Shown piece by piece: positions 17,349 to 25,161 of a DNA stretch of 64,000 nucleotides. Numbering within the stretch: the first letter of the stretch is position 1; each line of letters starts with the position of its first letter. Source of the DNA: JANQPX01 sp039197065 (GTDB lineage Bacteria; Pseudomonadota; Alphaproteobacteria; Geminicoccales; Geminicoccaceae); contig JBCCUL010000026.1 in assembly GCA_039197065.1 (NCBI GenBank), positions 24,234 through 88,233 of the forward strand, given 5' to 3'. Both the position numbers and the translations under genes were made by a program. Under the pieces are notes generated by a model. It did no database searches and was not told the DNA's origin. It worked only from the letters and a program-made list of their open reading frames with translations.

Positions 17349-17755
17349 CAGCTCTGCAATGACATCTCGTAGCTGGCCCAGGCGACGTGGCTTTCGCCGA
17401 GCGTGGTTTTGATCCCGGTCATCGCGGCTTTGGCTTCAGCGCCGAGCGCGCCGTCATGGATGCGTTTCGCGACCTCGCCGGTGATGTGCTGGGCGAGGAC
17501 CTCGGTGGTGGTGTTCATACCTTCGAACTGCGGCAGCTCATCCAGATTCTGGTAGTTCAGCGGCTTCAGCACGGAGGCGAGGAGTTCGCTCAAAAGGCCG
17601 ATATCGCAGACGATGCCGTTCTCATCCAGGGTCGGCCGGCTGAGCTCGAGATCGACGACGAAGGTGGCGCCGTGCAGCTTCTGCGCCGGCCCGAAGACTT
17701 CGCCCCGAAAGCTGTGGGCGATCATAATGTGTTCTCTCACGACAAGGCGAAACAT
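17348..17755 (-). CDS. PTPS/QueD-fold protein lacking catalytic residues
   Basis: The 135-residue chain matches the 6-pyruvoyl-tetrahydropterin synthase / 6-carboxytetrahydropterin synthase fold, with AHSF (His14), the LHG region and a C-terminal GESHVAWASY strand. Canonical members have Cys-x-x-Leu-His-Gly-His here, giving the catalytic cysteine and two zinc ligands. This protein reads Ala24-Gln-Lys-Leu-His28-Gly-Ala30, so both the cysteine and one zinc histidine are absent. It is unlikely to do standard PTPS or QueD chemistry. TGATG coupling to the glycosyltransferase and a 30-bp gap after the dehydrogenase place it in the RibD-type operon. Binding or a different reaction on a pteridine or pyrimidine is plausible. 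Confidence 0.82.
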   Translation of the reverse strand: MFRLVVREHIMIAHSFRGEVFGPAQKLHGATFVVDLELSRPTLDENGIVCDIGLLSELLASVLKPLNYQNLDELPQFEGMNTTTEVLAQHITGEVAKRIHDGALGAEAKAAMTGIKTTLGESHVAWASYEMSLQS

Positions 17756-17785
17756 GCTGTTTTTCCCGTAGGTTATGGAGGTTTT

Positions 17786-18781
17786 TTAACGATAGGTGAT
17801 GAGCTGGCACATAACGTCGTCGTCCCCCTGGGTCAACTCGGCCATGATGGCTGGTAGCTGGGAGAAATGGCGAGGCGGGGCGAGCAGCGCGTCGAAACGC
17901 TGATCCGCGAGCAGATGGATGGCGAGCGACATGCGGTCCCGATGGGACTTTCGGCCGCGCATCGACGGCGAGATCGCGCCGACCTGGCTCGAGATCAGCT
18001 GCAGTCGCCGGCTGTGGAAGTTCTCCCCGAGCGGCAGGCTGACCTCGCGGTCGCCATACCAGCTGAGATCGACGATCCTGGCCTCGAATCCTGCAAGGCG
18101 AAAAGCGGTCCGCAGGCCGTCCGGATGGCCGCTGGCATGGATCACCATGTCGTATTCACCGGCCACCTTGTCCGGCGTCGAGAACGGCAGATCGAGGGCA
18201 CGGGCCAGAGCACCCTTCTTGGGATTGACGTCAATCAGCTCGACTTGGACACCGGGATGATCGGCGGCGAGACATGCAGCGAGGGCGCCGACCACACCGC
18301 AGCCGATCACGGCGATCCGATCGCCGATACGTGGCGGCGCATCCCAAAGGGCGTTCACCGCGGTTTCCATATTGGCCGCGAGCACCGCGCGGCCGCTGGC
18401 CACGGCCTTGGGGATCGGCACGACGGCGTCGGCCGGCACGACATATCGATCCTGGTGGGGATGCAGGCAAAAGACGCGCTGCTGCAGCAAGGCCTCCGGC
18501 CCCCGGACCACGCGGCCGACTGAGGCATAGCCGTATTTCAGCGGGAAACCGAAACCGCCTTCCTGAAAGGGCGCGCGCATTTTTTCGTGCTGGCTTTCGG
18601 GGACAAGGCCTTGAAAAACAAGCGTCTCCGTACCGCGGCTGATACCGCTCGCCAGGGTCTCCACCAGAACGTCTTCAGGCCCGGGCGCCTCGATCTGTTC
18701 GGCGCGAAGCGCGCCCTGGCGGGGCCCGAAGATCCAAAAGGCGCTCGCCTCCAAGGGTATCGTTCCATCCTCGGACGCCAT
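17786..18781 (-). CDS. BchC-like medium-chain dehydrogenase/reductase
   Basis: An NAD(P)-dependent MDR-superfamily oxidoreductase. The N-terminal GroES-like domain has SGISRGTETLVFQG in place of the usual catalytic-zinc Cys segment, as in BchC-type enzymes, and there is no structural-zinc cysteine cluster. The Rossmann motif is IAVIGCGVVGALAA (near residue 158) with Asp in LIDVNPKK. The ATG at 18781 forms a TGATG overlap with the RibD-like gene and is preferred over an upstream in-frame ATG at 18805. Within the operon it could oxidise a ribityl or sugar alcohol; this is inference. Confidence 0.85.
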   Translation of the reverse strand: MASEDGTIPLEASAFWIFGPRQGALRAEQIEAPGPEDVLVETLASGISRGTETLVFQGLVPESQHEKMRAPFQEGGFGFPLKYGYASVGRVVRGPEALLQQRVFCLHPHQDRYVVPADAVVPIPKAVASGRAVLAANMETAVNALWDAPPRIGDRIAVIGCGVVGALAACLAADHPGVQVELIDVNPKKGALARALDLPFSTPDKVAGEYDMVIHASGHPDGLRTAFRLAGFEARIVDLSWYGDREVSLPLGENFHSRRLQLISSQVGAISPSMRGRKSHRDRMSLAIHLLADQRFDALLAPPRHFSQLPAIMAELTQGDDDVMCQLITYR

Positions 18782-19644
18782 CAATCGCGGCCGTCGAAAC
18801 AACATTCGAAGAGCGTGTCGTCGCCGAGCTGAAAACGACGGACGGTCGGCCGCAAGCCGTCAGCCACGTCAGTGATCTCCGGCAAGGTGATGCTCGGCCG
18901 TCCCGACCCCAGGATAACCGGCGCCACCGTGATCTGCAGCCGATCCAGGCAGCCAGCTTCGAGAAATCCGGACACCGTCATACCGCCGCCCTCCACGAAA
19001 ATTCTCGTCAGGCCCCTTGCGCGCAGGGCCGCCAGGATCGCAAGCGGCGACAGGCCGTCTCGCTCCTCCGCAATGCCGATCACCTCGGCCTGACCATGGC
19101 GATCGCCATCGCGGCAGGCATCTCGCCGGCAGAGCAAAAGTGTTTCTACCTCGCCATCCGAGAAGACCTTGTAGCCAGCCTCCAAGCGCCGCTTGGGATC
19201 GATTACGACCCTGATCGGCGAACGGCCGGCTATGCCGCGCACGGTCAGCTGCGGATCGTCATAGCAAACCGTGCCCGCGCCGACCACCACCGCGTCCGAT
19301 AGTGCGCGCATGCGATGATTGTGCGTGACGTCTTCCGGGCCCGTTATCCAGCGGGATGCGCCGTTGAGCGCCGCTATTCTGCCATCAAGGCTCTGGCCGA
19401 GATGGGCGACGACGAATCCCGCTCGGTTGGCTGCGTTCAACGGTCGGTAGATTTCGATCAGATTGCGTGTTCTCTCGTCGCCATTCTGGAATAGTTTCGC
19501 CAGTTGAGACGTTGTTAATTCATTGCTAGTGTCTCCCGGTCGAGAGAAGGAGGAAGGTTGATTTTCCGTTTTATCGAGCAGTAGCTGCCAGGCAAGGTCC
19601 AGCCTTGCGGCGCTTTCTTCTGCTCCCTCGGAATGACTGTTCAA
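18781..19644 (-). CDS. RibD C-terminal-type reductase (no deaminase domain)
   Basis: The protein holds the dihydrofolate-reductase-like RibD_C domain, which reduces the ribosyl group of the pyrimidine intermediate in riboflavin synthesis. Motifs are HLGQSLDGRIA, SRWITGPED, SDAVVVGAGTVCYDDPQLTVR, PIRVVIDP and IFVEGGG. The N-terminal 75 residues lack the zinc deaminase motif of bifunctional RibD, so this is a reductase-only paralogue. It is first in a minus-strand operon with dehydrogenase, PTPS-fold, glycosyltransferase and methyltransferase genes and is divergent from CDP-alcohol phosphatidyltransferase and GTP cyclohydrolase II genes. That setting argues for a dedicated side pathway rather than core riboflavin synthesis. 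Confidence 0.85.
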   Translation of the reverse strand: MNSHSEGAEESAARLDLAWQLLLDKTENQPSSFSRPGDTSNELTTSQLAKLFQNGDERTRNLIEIYRPLNAANRAGFVVAHLGQSLDGRIAALNGASRWITGPEDVTHNHRMRALSDAVVVGAGTVCYDDPQLTVRGIAGRSPIRVVIDPKRRLEAGYKVFSDGEVETLLLCRRDACRDGDRHGQAEVIGIAEERDGLSPLAILAALRARGLTRIFVEGGGMTVSGFLEAGCLDRLQITVAPVILGSGRPSITLPEITDVADGLRPTVRRFQLGDDTLFECCFDGRD

Positions 19645-19937
19645 GGCGACTTCCCTGCTCGGCGCATTTAGGACCAGCTTTCTGTGCTAGGCGATATCGC
19701 CGCTGTAACCCAGGGCATGCTGGCAAAAAAGCCCTGTTGAGCTAAAAGACCGCATCGGAGGTAGTTTTCTTGGTCACCCGGGGTCAGGGCATCGTCTTTA
19801 AGTTCATGCCCGCCAACAATAAACCGACTGAGTTTCGGATGCTGACCGCTCGACAGTGCTGAGCGGCGCTCCTCGGATCGGAAGCCCAGGGTATCCCGTA
19901 ACTGCAAAAAAGAACTAGGTTGGAAACGCAAGACGTC

Positions 19938-20741
19938 ATGTCCGAATCAAGAGTTTATTCTCGCCAGGAAGCCTTGGCGGACACCGGATGGGATGCCGCA
20001 GGCGTGCTGGCGAGCAGCCTGACGGTTGGTGCCGTTACGGCTGGCATCGGCTGGTATTTCGTCCAGGAAGCCGTCTGGCAGCCGAACCATCTTCTTGCAA
20101 GCGTGGTCAGCTTTCTGGCGCTTGCTTCGCTGATCAGCGTGCTCTGGATTGCTCAACAAGGGATCTCGCACCGTGCGGGCGCGCGTTTCGGCGAGGCCAA
20201 TCAAGCGACCCTGCTGCGCTCCGGCCTGGTTTGCTTGATCGGCAGCACGCTCATGGTGAACGGTCAGCAGCCGGACATCAGCTGGCATCTCGCCGGGTTG
20301 ATCGCGGTGGCGCTTGCGCTTGATGGCGTCGACGGTTTTCTCGCGCGCCGGCTCAACCTCGCCTCCGATTTTGGCGCACGCTTCGACATGGAGATCGATG
20401 CGCTTCTGCTTCTGATCCTGTCGCTTCTCGTCTGGCAGACCGGTCAGGCCGGCGCCTGGGTGCTGGCGATCGGTCTGATGCGCTACGCCTTCGTAGCGGC
20501 AAGCTGGTTTTCAAAACCGCTCACCGGACCGCTTCGACCCAGCTTTCGGAGAAAAACGGTTTGTGCGCTGCAGGGTATCGCTCTTTTAACTTGCCTCCTG
20601 CCGCCACTCGATCAAACTGAGAGTTCGGTCATCGCGTCGCTTGCACTCGCCGCTCTGATCTTCTCGTTCGGCCTCGATATCAAGGCCTTGTACCGAGATT
20701 CATCGCCGGATCGAGACGCAGAGAAAAGGGCGGACACTTGA
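19938..20741 (+). CDS. CDP-alcohol phosphatidyltransferase family membrane protein
   Basis: Members transfer a phosphatidyl or phospho-alcohol group from a CDP-alcohol to an acceptor at the membrane. The signature D-G-x2-A-R-x8-G-x3-D-x3-D is fully present as DGFLARRLNLASDFGARFDMEID (first residue near 140). About six hydrophobic helices surround it. ATG 19938 is preferred; a TTG at 19920 adds six residues. The gene heads a plus-strand pair with the RibA-like gene and is divergent from the RibD-type operon. It may put a lipid or polar head group on the pathway product; the substrate is unknown. Confidence 0.85.
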   Translation: MSESRVYSRQEALADTGWDAAGVLASSLTVGAVTAGIGWYFVQEAVWQPNHLLASVVSFLALASLISVLWIAQQGISHRAGARFGEANQATLLRSGLVCLIGSTLMVNGQQPDISWHLAGLIAVALALDGVDGFLARRLNLASDFGARFDMEIDALLLLILSLLVWQTGQAGAWVLAIGLMRYAFVAASWFSKPLTGPLRPSFRRKTVCALQGIALLTCLLPPLDQTESSVIASLALAALIFSFGLDIKALYRDSSPDRDAEKRADT

Positions 20742-20853
20742 TCGACGTCCAACGGATATCATATTCGACCAGAATGACCGGCAGGGTAGCCTGCCTGTTA
20801 AAACGGCCCCGAACTGGCGCCGCAAAGCAAGTAAAGGTTTGAGGAACGCTTTG

Positions 20854-22005
20854 ATGAGTTCCGACTTAAACGGCAAAGCGATGTCCGACACGGTGACCAT
20901 GGTATCCGTCAATCGGGCAGTTGCCGATCTGAGACGCGGCAGCTTTGTCGTCATTGAAAGCGATGGCGAGGCCGCCTTGACGCAGGCTGCCGAAGCCGTG
21001 ACGCCGGAAAGCCTGGAGCTGCTCGGCCGTTCAGGTCAAGGTCAGCCTCGATTGGCCCTGACCGCCAATCGCGCGCGCGTTCTTGATTTTCCCGAATCGA
21101 CGGCGCCTGTGGTTCTTCTACCGATCACCAGTTCGTTCAATGCGGACACCGTGCGCGGTCTGGTCGATCCGACCTGGTCCGCAGCAGCGCCGACACCGAG
21201 CCTGCCGAAGCCGATATCCTTCCTCGAGGCGGATGACGACAGCTTTGCTTCAGCAGCCATTCGTCTTTCGAAACTGGCCGAGATACTGCCAGCTGCGGTT
21301 ACAATCCCGCTTGCCAGCGACTGGTTTGATCGGCTGAACGGTTCGGCGGCCAATCGGGATCTCTTGCGTGTCGATGCCGACGCGATCGCCCGTTACACCA
21401 ATCTTGCCGCCGATACGCTCCGCCCCGTGAGCGAAGCACGTCTGCCGCTTGCTGCTGCGGAAAATGCGCGCATCATCGGCTTTCAGCCTACGGCTGGCGG
21501 GGCCGAGCATTTCGCCATCGTGATCGGTGACCCCGTCGCCCATCAGCCAGCACTTTGTCGCCTGCATTCGGAATGCTTCACCGGCGATGTTCTGGGTTCG
21601 ATGCGCTGCGACTGCGGTCCGCAGCTCAATCGTGCGCTGGAGCTGATGGGTCAGGAGGGTCATGGCGTGCTGCTCTACCTCGCCCATGAGGGACGCGGCA
21701 TCGGCCTCGTCAACAAGCTCCGAGCTTATCAGCTGCAGGATCGCGGCCTGGACACAGTCGACGCCAACGAGCATCTGGGCTTCGAATCCGATGAACGATC
21801 CTTCCGGGCAGCCGTCAACATCCTCCGACATCTCGGGATTGAAGAAATTCGACTGTTGACCAACAATCCCAATAAGGTCGAGGCCATGACGCTCGAGGGC
21901 GTCAACGTCGTCGAGCGGGTGCGGCACGCCATGCCCACCAACCCGCACAACCAGGCTTATCTAGAGACCAAAGCGCTTCGCAGCGGCCATCTGCTCGATC
22001 GCTGA
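20854..22005 (+). CDS. GTP cyclohydrolase II (RibA-type) with degenerate N-terminal RibB-like domain
   Basis: The C-terminal half is a GTP cyclohydrolase II, opening the GTP ring to give formate, pyrophosphate and a diaminopyrimidine. It shows the zinc site HSECFTGDVLGSMRCDCGPQL in two parts (CFTGD and CDC), EGRGIGLVNKLRAY and TNNPNKVEA. The N-terminal 190 residues align in position with the DHBP synthase domain of fused RibBA but lack its usual motifs, so that half is probably structural. ATG 20854 with GAGGA eight bases upstream is preferred over TTG 20839. Its place opposite the RibD/PTPS/GT operon suggests that it feeds that pathway. Confidence 0.88.
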   Translation: MSSDLNGKAMSDTVTMVSVNRAVADLRRGSFVVIESDGEAALTQAAEAVTPESLELLGRSGQGQPRLALTANRARVLDFPESTAPVVLLPITSSFNADTVRGLVDPTWSAAAPTPSLPKPISFLEADDDSFASAAIRLSKLAEILPAAVTIPLASDWFDRLNGSAANRDLLRVDADAIARYTNLAADTLRPVSEARLPLAAAENARIIGFQPTAGGAEHFAIVIGDPVAHQPALCRLHSECFTGDVLGSMRCDCGPQLNRALELMGQEGHGVLLYLAHEGRGIGLVNKLRAYQLQDRGLDTVDANEHLGFESDERSFRAAVNILRHLGIEEIRLLTNNPNKVEAMTLEGVNVVERVRHAMPTNPHNQAYLETKALRSGHLLDR

Positions 22006-22027
22006 ACCACAAAGAAACAACTGCTTG

Positions 22028-22744
22028 ATGAACATGACCATCGAACTGTTCCGCCAAGACGCCTACGCCCGCCGATGCGACGCTCAGATCATCGCTGTCG
22101 GCGATGTCGGTCTTCGCCTCGACCGCACCGTGTTCTTCCCGACCGGTGGTGGTCAGCCCGGCGACCGGGGACGCCTGCTTCTGTCCGATGGCAGCTCGCT
22201 CGACGTCGTGGATACGATTAAGGGCCCGGATGGTTTCGATGTGGTCCATCGCGTTTCCGACAGGGCGCCGCGCCCGGATGTCGGCACGCGCCTGATTGCG
22301 GAGGTCTACTGGCCGAGGCGCCACCGGCTTATGCGCATGCACTCGGCGCTCCACCTGCTTTGCGCCGCGGTCAATCAGCCAGTCTCCGGCGGCCAGGTGG
22401 GTGAGCACAAGAGCCGGCTCGACTTCGACGTGAAGAGCATCAAACTCGACAAGACCGAGATCGGCGAGAAGATCGAAGAGTGGATCGCCGAGGACCGCAC
22501 GATCCGCGAGGAATGGGTCGATGCGGATGAGATCAGACGGCGGCCGGAACTGGTGCGAACCATGAACGTCAAGCCGCCGGTGGTCGACGGCAAGATCCGT
22601 CTGGTGGACATCGAAGGCATCGATCTCCAGGTTTGCGGCGGCACCCACGTGCGCAGCACCGGCGAAATCGGCGGCGTCACCGTCGGCAAGATCGAAAGCA
22701 AGGGCCGCCACAATCGCCGCATCCACCTAACCCTCGTCGATTAG
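22028..22744 (+). CDS. Alanyl-tRNA editing protein (AlaX family)
   Basis: A free-standing editing domain that deacylates mischarged Ser-tRNA(Ala) or Gly-tRNA(Ala). The zinc site is visible as HSALH (HxxxH, near residue 103) and CGGTH (CxxxH, near residue 206), and the glycine-rich FFPTGGGQPGD strand is typical. At 238 residues it is an AlaX-M type. It starts 22 bp after the ribA-like gene. A 7-3-7 hairpin begins on the last base of its stop codon. Confidence 0.93.
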   Translation: MNMTIELFRQDAYARRCDAQIIAVGDVGLRLDRTVFFPTGGGQPGDRGRLLLSDGSSLDVVDTIKGPDGFDVVHRVSDRAPRPDVGTRLIAEVYWPRRHRLMRMHSALHLLCAAVNQPVSGGQVGEHKSRLDFDVKSIKLDKTEIGEKIEEWIAEDRTIREEWVDADEIRRRPELVRTMNVKPPVVDGKIRLVDIEGIDLQVCGGTHVRSTGEIGGVTVGKIESKGRHNRRIHLTLVD

Positions 22745-22760
22745 GCCGCGACGCGCGGCC
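22744..22760 (+). terminator. Hairpin overlapping the alaX stop codon
   Basis: GGCCGCG-ACG-CGCGGCC is a perfect 7-bp stem with a 3-base loop that starts at the third base of the TAG stop codon. There is no T-tract, so intrinsic termination is uncertain. It is followed by GGCGTTGAC, which resembles the post-hairpin part of the dispersed repeat described elsewhere. Confidence 0.5.
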
Positions 22761-22870
22761 GGCGTTGACGCTGTCGCGGTTTTTGGCCCAGGCGGCGGTG
22801 TTCCCGGCGGATAGCATTGTGTCTCGCGGATAGGTCGGTCAGTTCGCCAGTCACGACTGGTCGAACGGCG

Positions 22871-22940
22871 TCCGCAAACCTTGCGGCATACCGTCGAACC
22901 AGGCGACAACGATCCAAGTCAACGAAGTGGTCGCACCACT
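22871..22940 (-). repeat. Dispersed 3'-end repeat, diverged copy
   Basis: Read on the minus strand, the element begins at the stop codon of the cytochrome b561-YceI gene. It shows the hairpin TGGTGCGACCA, then CGTTGACTTGG, CGTTGTCG and GGTATGC, in the order found in the better copies at 35.5, 39.8-40.0 and 41.9 kb. The hairpin loop differs from those copies. Confidence 0.55.
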
Positions 22941-24186
22941 AACCTGAAGGGTTTTCGCCGTCGTTGGCTTTCGAGGCTTTGATGTCGATGGTGATCACCA
23001 CCTCGTCGGCGACGGTGGTGGTGGATGTCCAGTCGCCCTGCCCGACCCCGTAATCCAGCCTGAGGATGGGAAGCTCGCCGTTGGCGTCGGCGAGAGAGCG
23101 TGAGGAATCCGCAGGATCGGCCTGGATGTCGAGCGTGAAGGCGAGAACGACGTCCTTTGTGACATCTCTGATGGTGAGCGTGCCGGCGGCCTCGTATTGC
23201 CCTTCGCCGGTTGCGGTGATCTTTCCGCTTTTGAACGCGGCGGACGGCCAGGTGGCCGTTTCGAAGAAGGAGGCTGAATTCAGCGTCTGATCCCTTGAAT
23301 CCTGACCTGTGTTGATGCTGGTGACGTCGATGTCGACATCGATCCGACTGCTCTCGAGGTCGTCGGGATCGAAGATGATCGTGGCGTCGAAATTATCGAA
23401 GCCGCCCAGCACCTCGGAGCCCTGCTGAAGCGCAACGAAGCCAAGTGCCGAGCCCTCCTCAATCGTCCACGCCAGACCTTCAGGCAGGGCTTCGTCCTGC
23501 TCGGTTTCCTCGACGATCGCCTCGGCGGCGGCCTCCGGCGCGGTCGTGCCGCCGGCGCTCGCAACGGGCGTCGATGGCCGCATCAGGACGAAGGGCGGCA
23601 GGGTCACGATGAGCGCAAGCGCGATAACGCTCATGCCCAGTTTCGGCGAGGGTATCATGTTACGCAGCACATCGTCCTTGATTTGGATATGGTGGCGAAG
23701 TGCTGCGGCCACATGCACCAGAATGAGAAAGGCGAGCACCAGGGCTAGGATGTAGTGCAGCCAGGCCAGCAGGACGCCCAGCGCCTCATTCGGTCCGATC
23801 AGTGCTGGAAGCTGGATCTGGCCCCAAAAGACGATGGGAAAATTGTCGGCGTTGGATTGCAGGATTCCGATCAGCGGCTGCGCCAGGATGAGACCATAGA
23901 GCGCCCAATGGGCCCCGGTTGCAGCCATCCGTTCCAACGATGTCATATGATCCGGCCAGGGCGGCGCTTTGTGCGTGACGCGCCAAAGAAGGCGGAACAC
24001 CGCCAGCACGAACACCGTGATGCCGATGGATTTATGGACCTGATAGAGGCTGAACTTCAGGGGATCGGTGAACTCGAGGTCGGCCATATACCAGCCGAGC
24101 AGGAAAAGGATGATGATGAGAAAGGCGGTCAGCCAGTGAAACGCTCGCGCGACACCGTTATAGCCATGTTCCGAATAAGCAGCCAA
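22939..24186 (-). CDS. Cytochrome b561-YceI fusion protein
   Basis: Residues about 1-180 form a four-helix diheme cytochrome b561 domain with heme-ligand histidines in AFHWL, LYQVHKSIG, TGAHWALYG and LILVHVAAALRHH. After another helix (about 185-205) and an acidic Ala/Glu linker, residues 235-415 form a YceI lipocalin-like domain on the periplasmic side. This fusion suggests transfer of electrons between the membrane quinone pool and an amphiphile held by YceI. A separate YceI gene lies at 11276-11896. The 415-residue length equals the sum of the two domains. Confidence 0.9.
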   Translation of the reverse strand: MAAYSEHGYNGVARAFHWLTAFLIIILFLLGWYMADLEFTDPLKFSLYQVHKSIGITVFVLAVFRLLWRVTHKAPPWPDHMTSLERMAATGAHWALYGLILAQPLIGILQSNADNFPIVFWGQIQLPALIGPNEALGVLLAWLHYILALVLAFLILVHVAAALRHHIQIKDDVLRNMIPSPKLGMSVIALALIVTLPPFVLMRPSTPVASAGGTTAPEAAAEAIVEETEQDEALPEGLAWTIEEGSALGFVALQQGSEVLGGFDNFDATIIFDPDDLESSRIDVDIDVTSINTGQDSRDQTLNSASFFETATWPSAAFKSGKITATGEGQYEAAGTLTIRDVTKDVVLAFTLDIQADPADSSRSLADANGELPILRLDYGVGQGDWTSTTTVADEVVITIDIKASKANDGENPSG

Positions 24187-24308
24187 ATCGATCTCCTTGC
24201 TTACGCAAGTTTAGAATGAAACCAGACTGAGTAAAGCGCTTGGAGCCCGTTCTCAAAGGTCGACTCGTCGCAGTGCGGCTTGACGTCAGACGACCATCGA
24301 ACTCGCGC

Positions 24309-25100
24309 TCAACTGTCCAGGAAATGCTGGAGATGAGCGAGAAAGGCCGTGGGCTGCTCGGCGTGAACCCAATGGCCGGCATCGGCGATGCTGCGGAGAT
24401 CGGCCTTGATGAAAAGCCTCTCGATCGCCGACCGGTGCTGTGGCTGCACGTAGTCGGAATTGGCGCCGGAGAGGAACAAGGCGGGGCCTCGGTAGCTGTC
24501 ATGCTCCCCGATTGGAAACGACATGAGCCCGGGCATGGCGGCCGAGAGCGCATCGAGATTGGCGCGCCAGCTGAAGCCCGCTTCGCCGCGCACGAGATTC
24601 TGCAAAAGAAAGGCCCGGATCGCAGGTTCCGAAACGTCGTCGGTCAGGCGTTCGTCCACCGCGTTCCGGCTGGTGAGACCGGACAGATCGAGAGCCCGCA
24701 AAGCTTCGACATAGGCACCCGTACTGTGGTCGTAGTCGACCGGTGCGATATCGACGACCACAAGCCGCTCCACGAGCGAGGGCGCGTCCAGCGCCAGACG
24801 CATCGCCGTCTTGCCGCCCATGCTGTGGCCGATCACGGTCACTGGACCGAGCGCGTTTTGCTCGATATAGGCGCGAACATCCGCAGCCATCACGGGGTAG
24901 GACATGGCGTCGGCCCAGGGCGAGCTTCCATGATTGCGGAGATCGAGCGTGATGACCTTGAACTGGCCGGCCAGACGCTTGGCGATGCTGGTCCAGTTGC
25001 GCCCGGAGCCCAAAAGGCCATGCAGGATCAAGATGGTCTCACGGCCCTCGCCAAGCTGCTGGCCGGCGAGGTCGATGACATCGGAGGATTGCGCGCTCAT
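24309..25100 (-). CDS. Alpha/beta hydrolase (YbfF-like esterase)
   Basis: The alpha/beta-hydrolase fold is clear: the oxyanion loop HGLLGSGRNW (near residue 26), the nucleophile elbow GHSMGG (Ser near residue 94) and the catalytic His in DAGHWVHAEQP near the C-terminus. The DLRNHGSSPW strand is typical of the YbfF/ABHD11 group. The substrate is unknown. It lies 61 bp downstream of ugpE on the same strand. Confidence 0.88.
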   Translation of the reverse strand: MSAQSSDVIDLAGQQLGEGRETILILHGLLGSGRNWTSIAKRLAGQFKVITLDLRNHGSSPWADAMSYPVMAADVRAYIEQNALGPVTVIGHSMGGKTAMRLALDAPSLVERLVVVDIAPVDYDHSTGAYVEALRALDLSGLTSRNAVDERLTDDVSEPAIRAFLLQNLVRGEAGFSWRANLDALSAAMPGLMSFPIGEHDSYRGPALFLSGANSDYVQPQHRSAIERLFIKADLRSIADAGHWVHAEQPTAFLAHLQHFLDS

Positions 25101-25161
25101 CCCTTCGGCATATCGCCGATGCGGCAGGGCCGCAAGCCGCTTGGGGCGACATCAGGTACGC

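Noticed and set aside
19668..19931. 87-codon minus-strand frame between the two divergent pteridine-like units
   Set aside because: No domain or ribosome site; the region must hold two divergent promoters.
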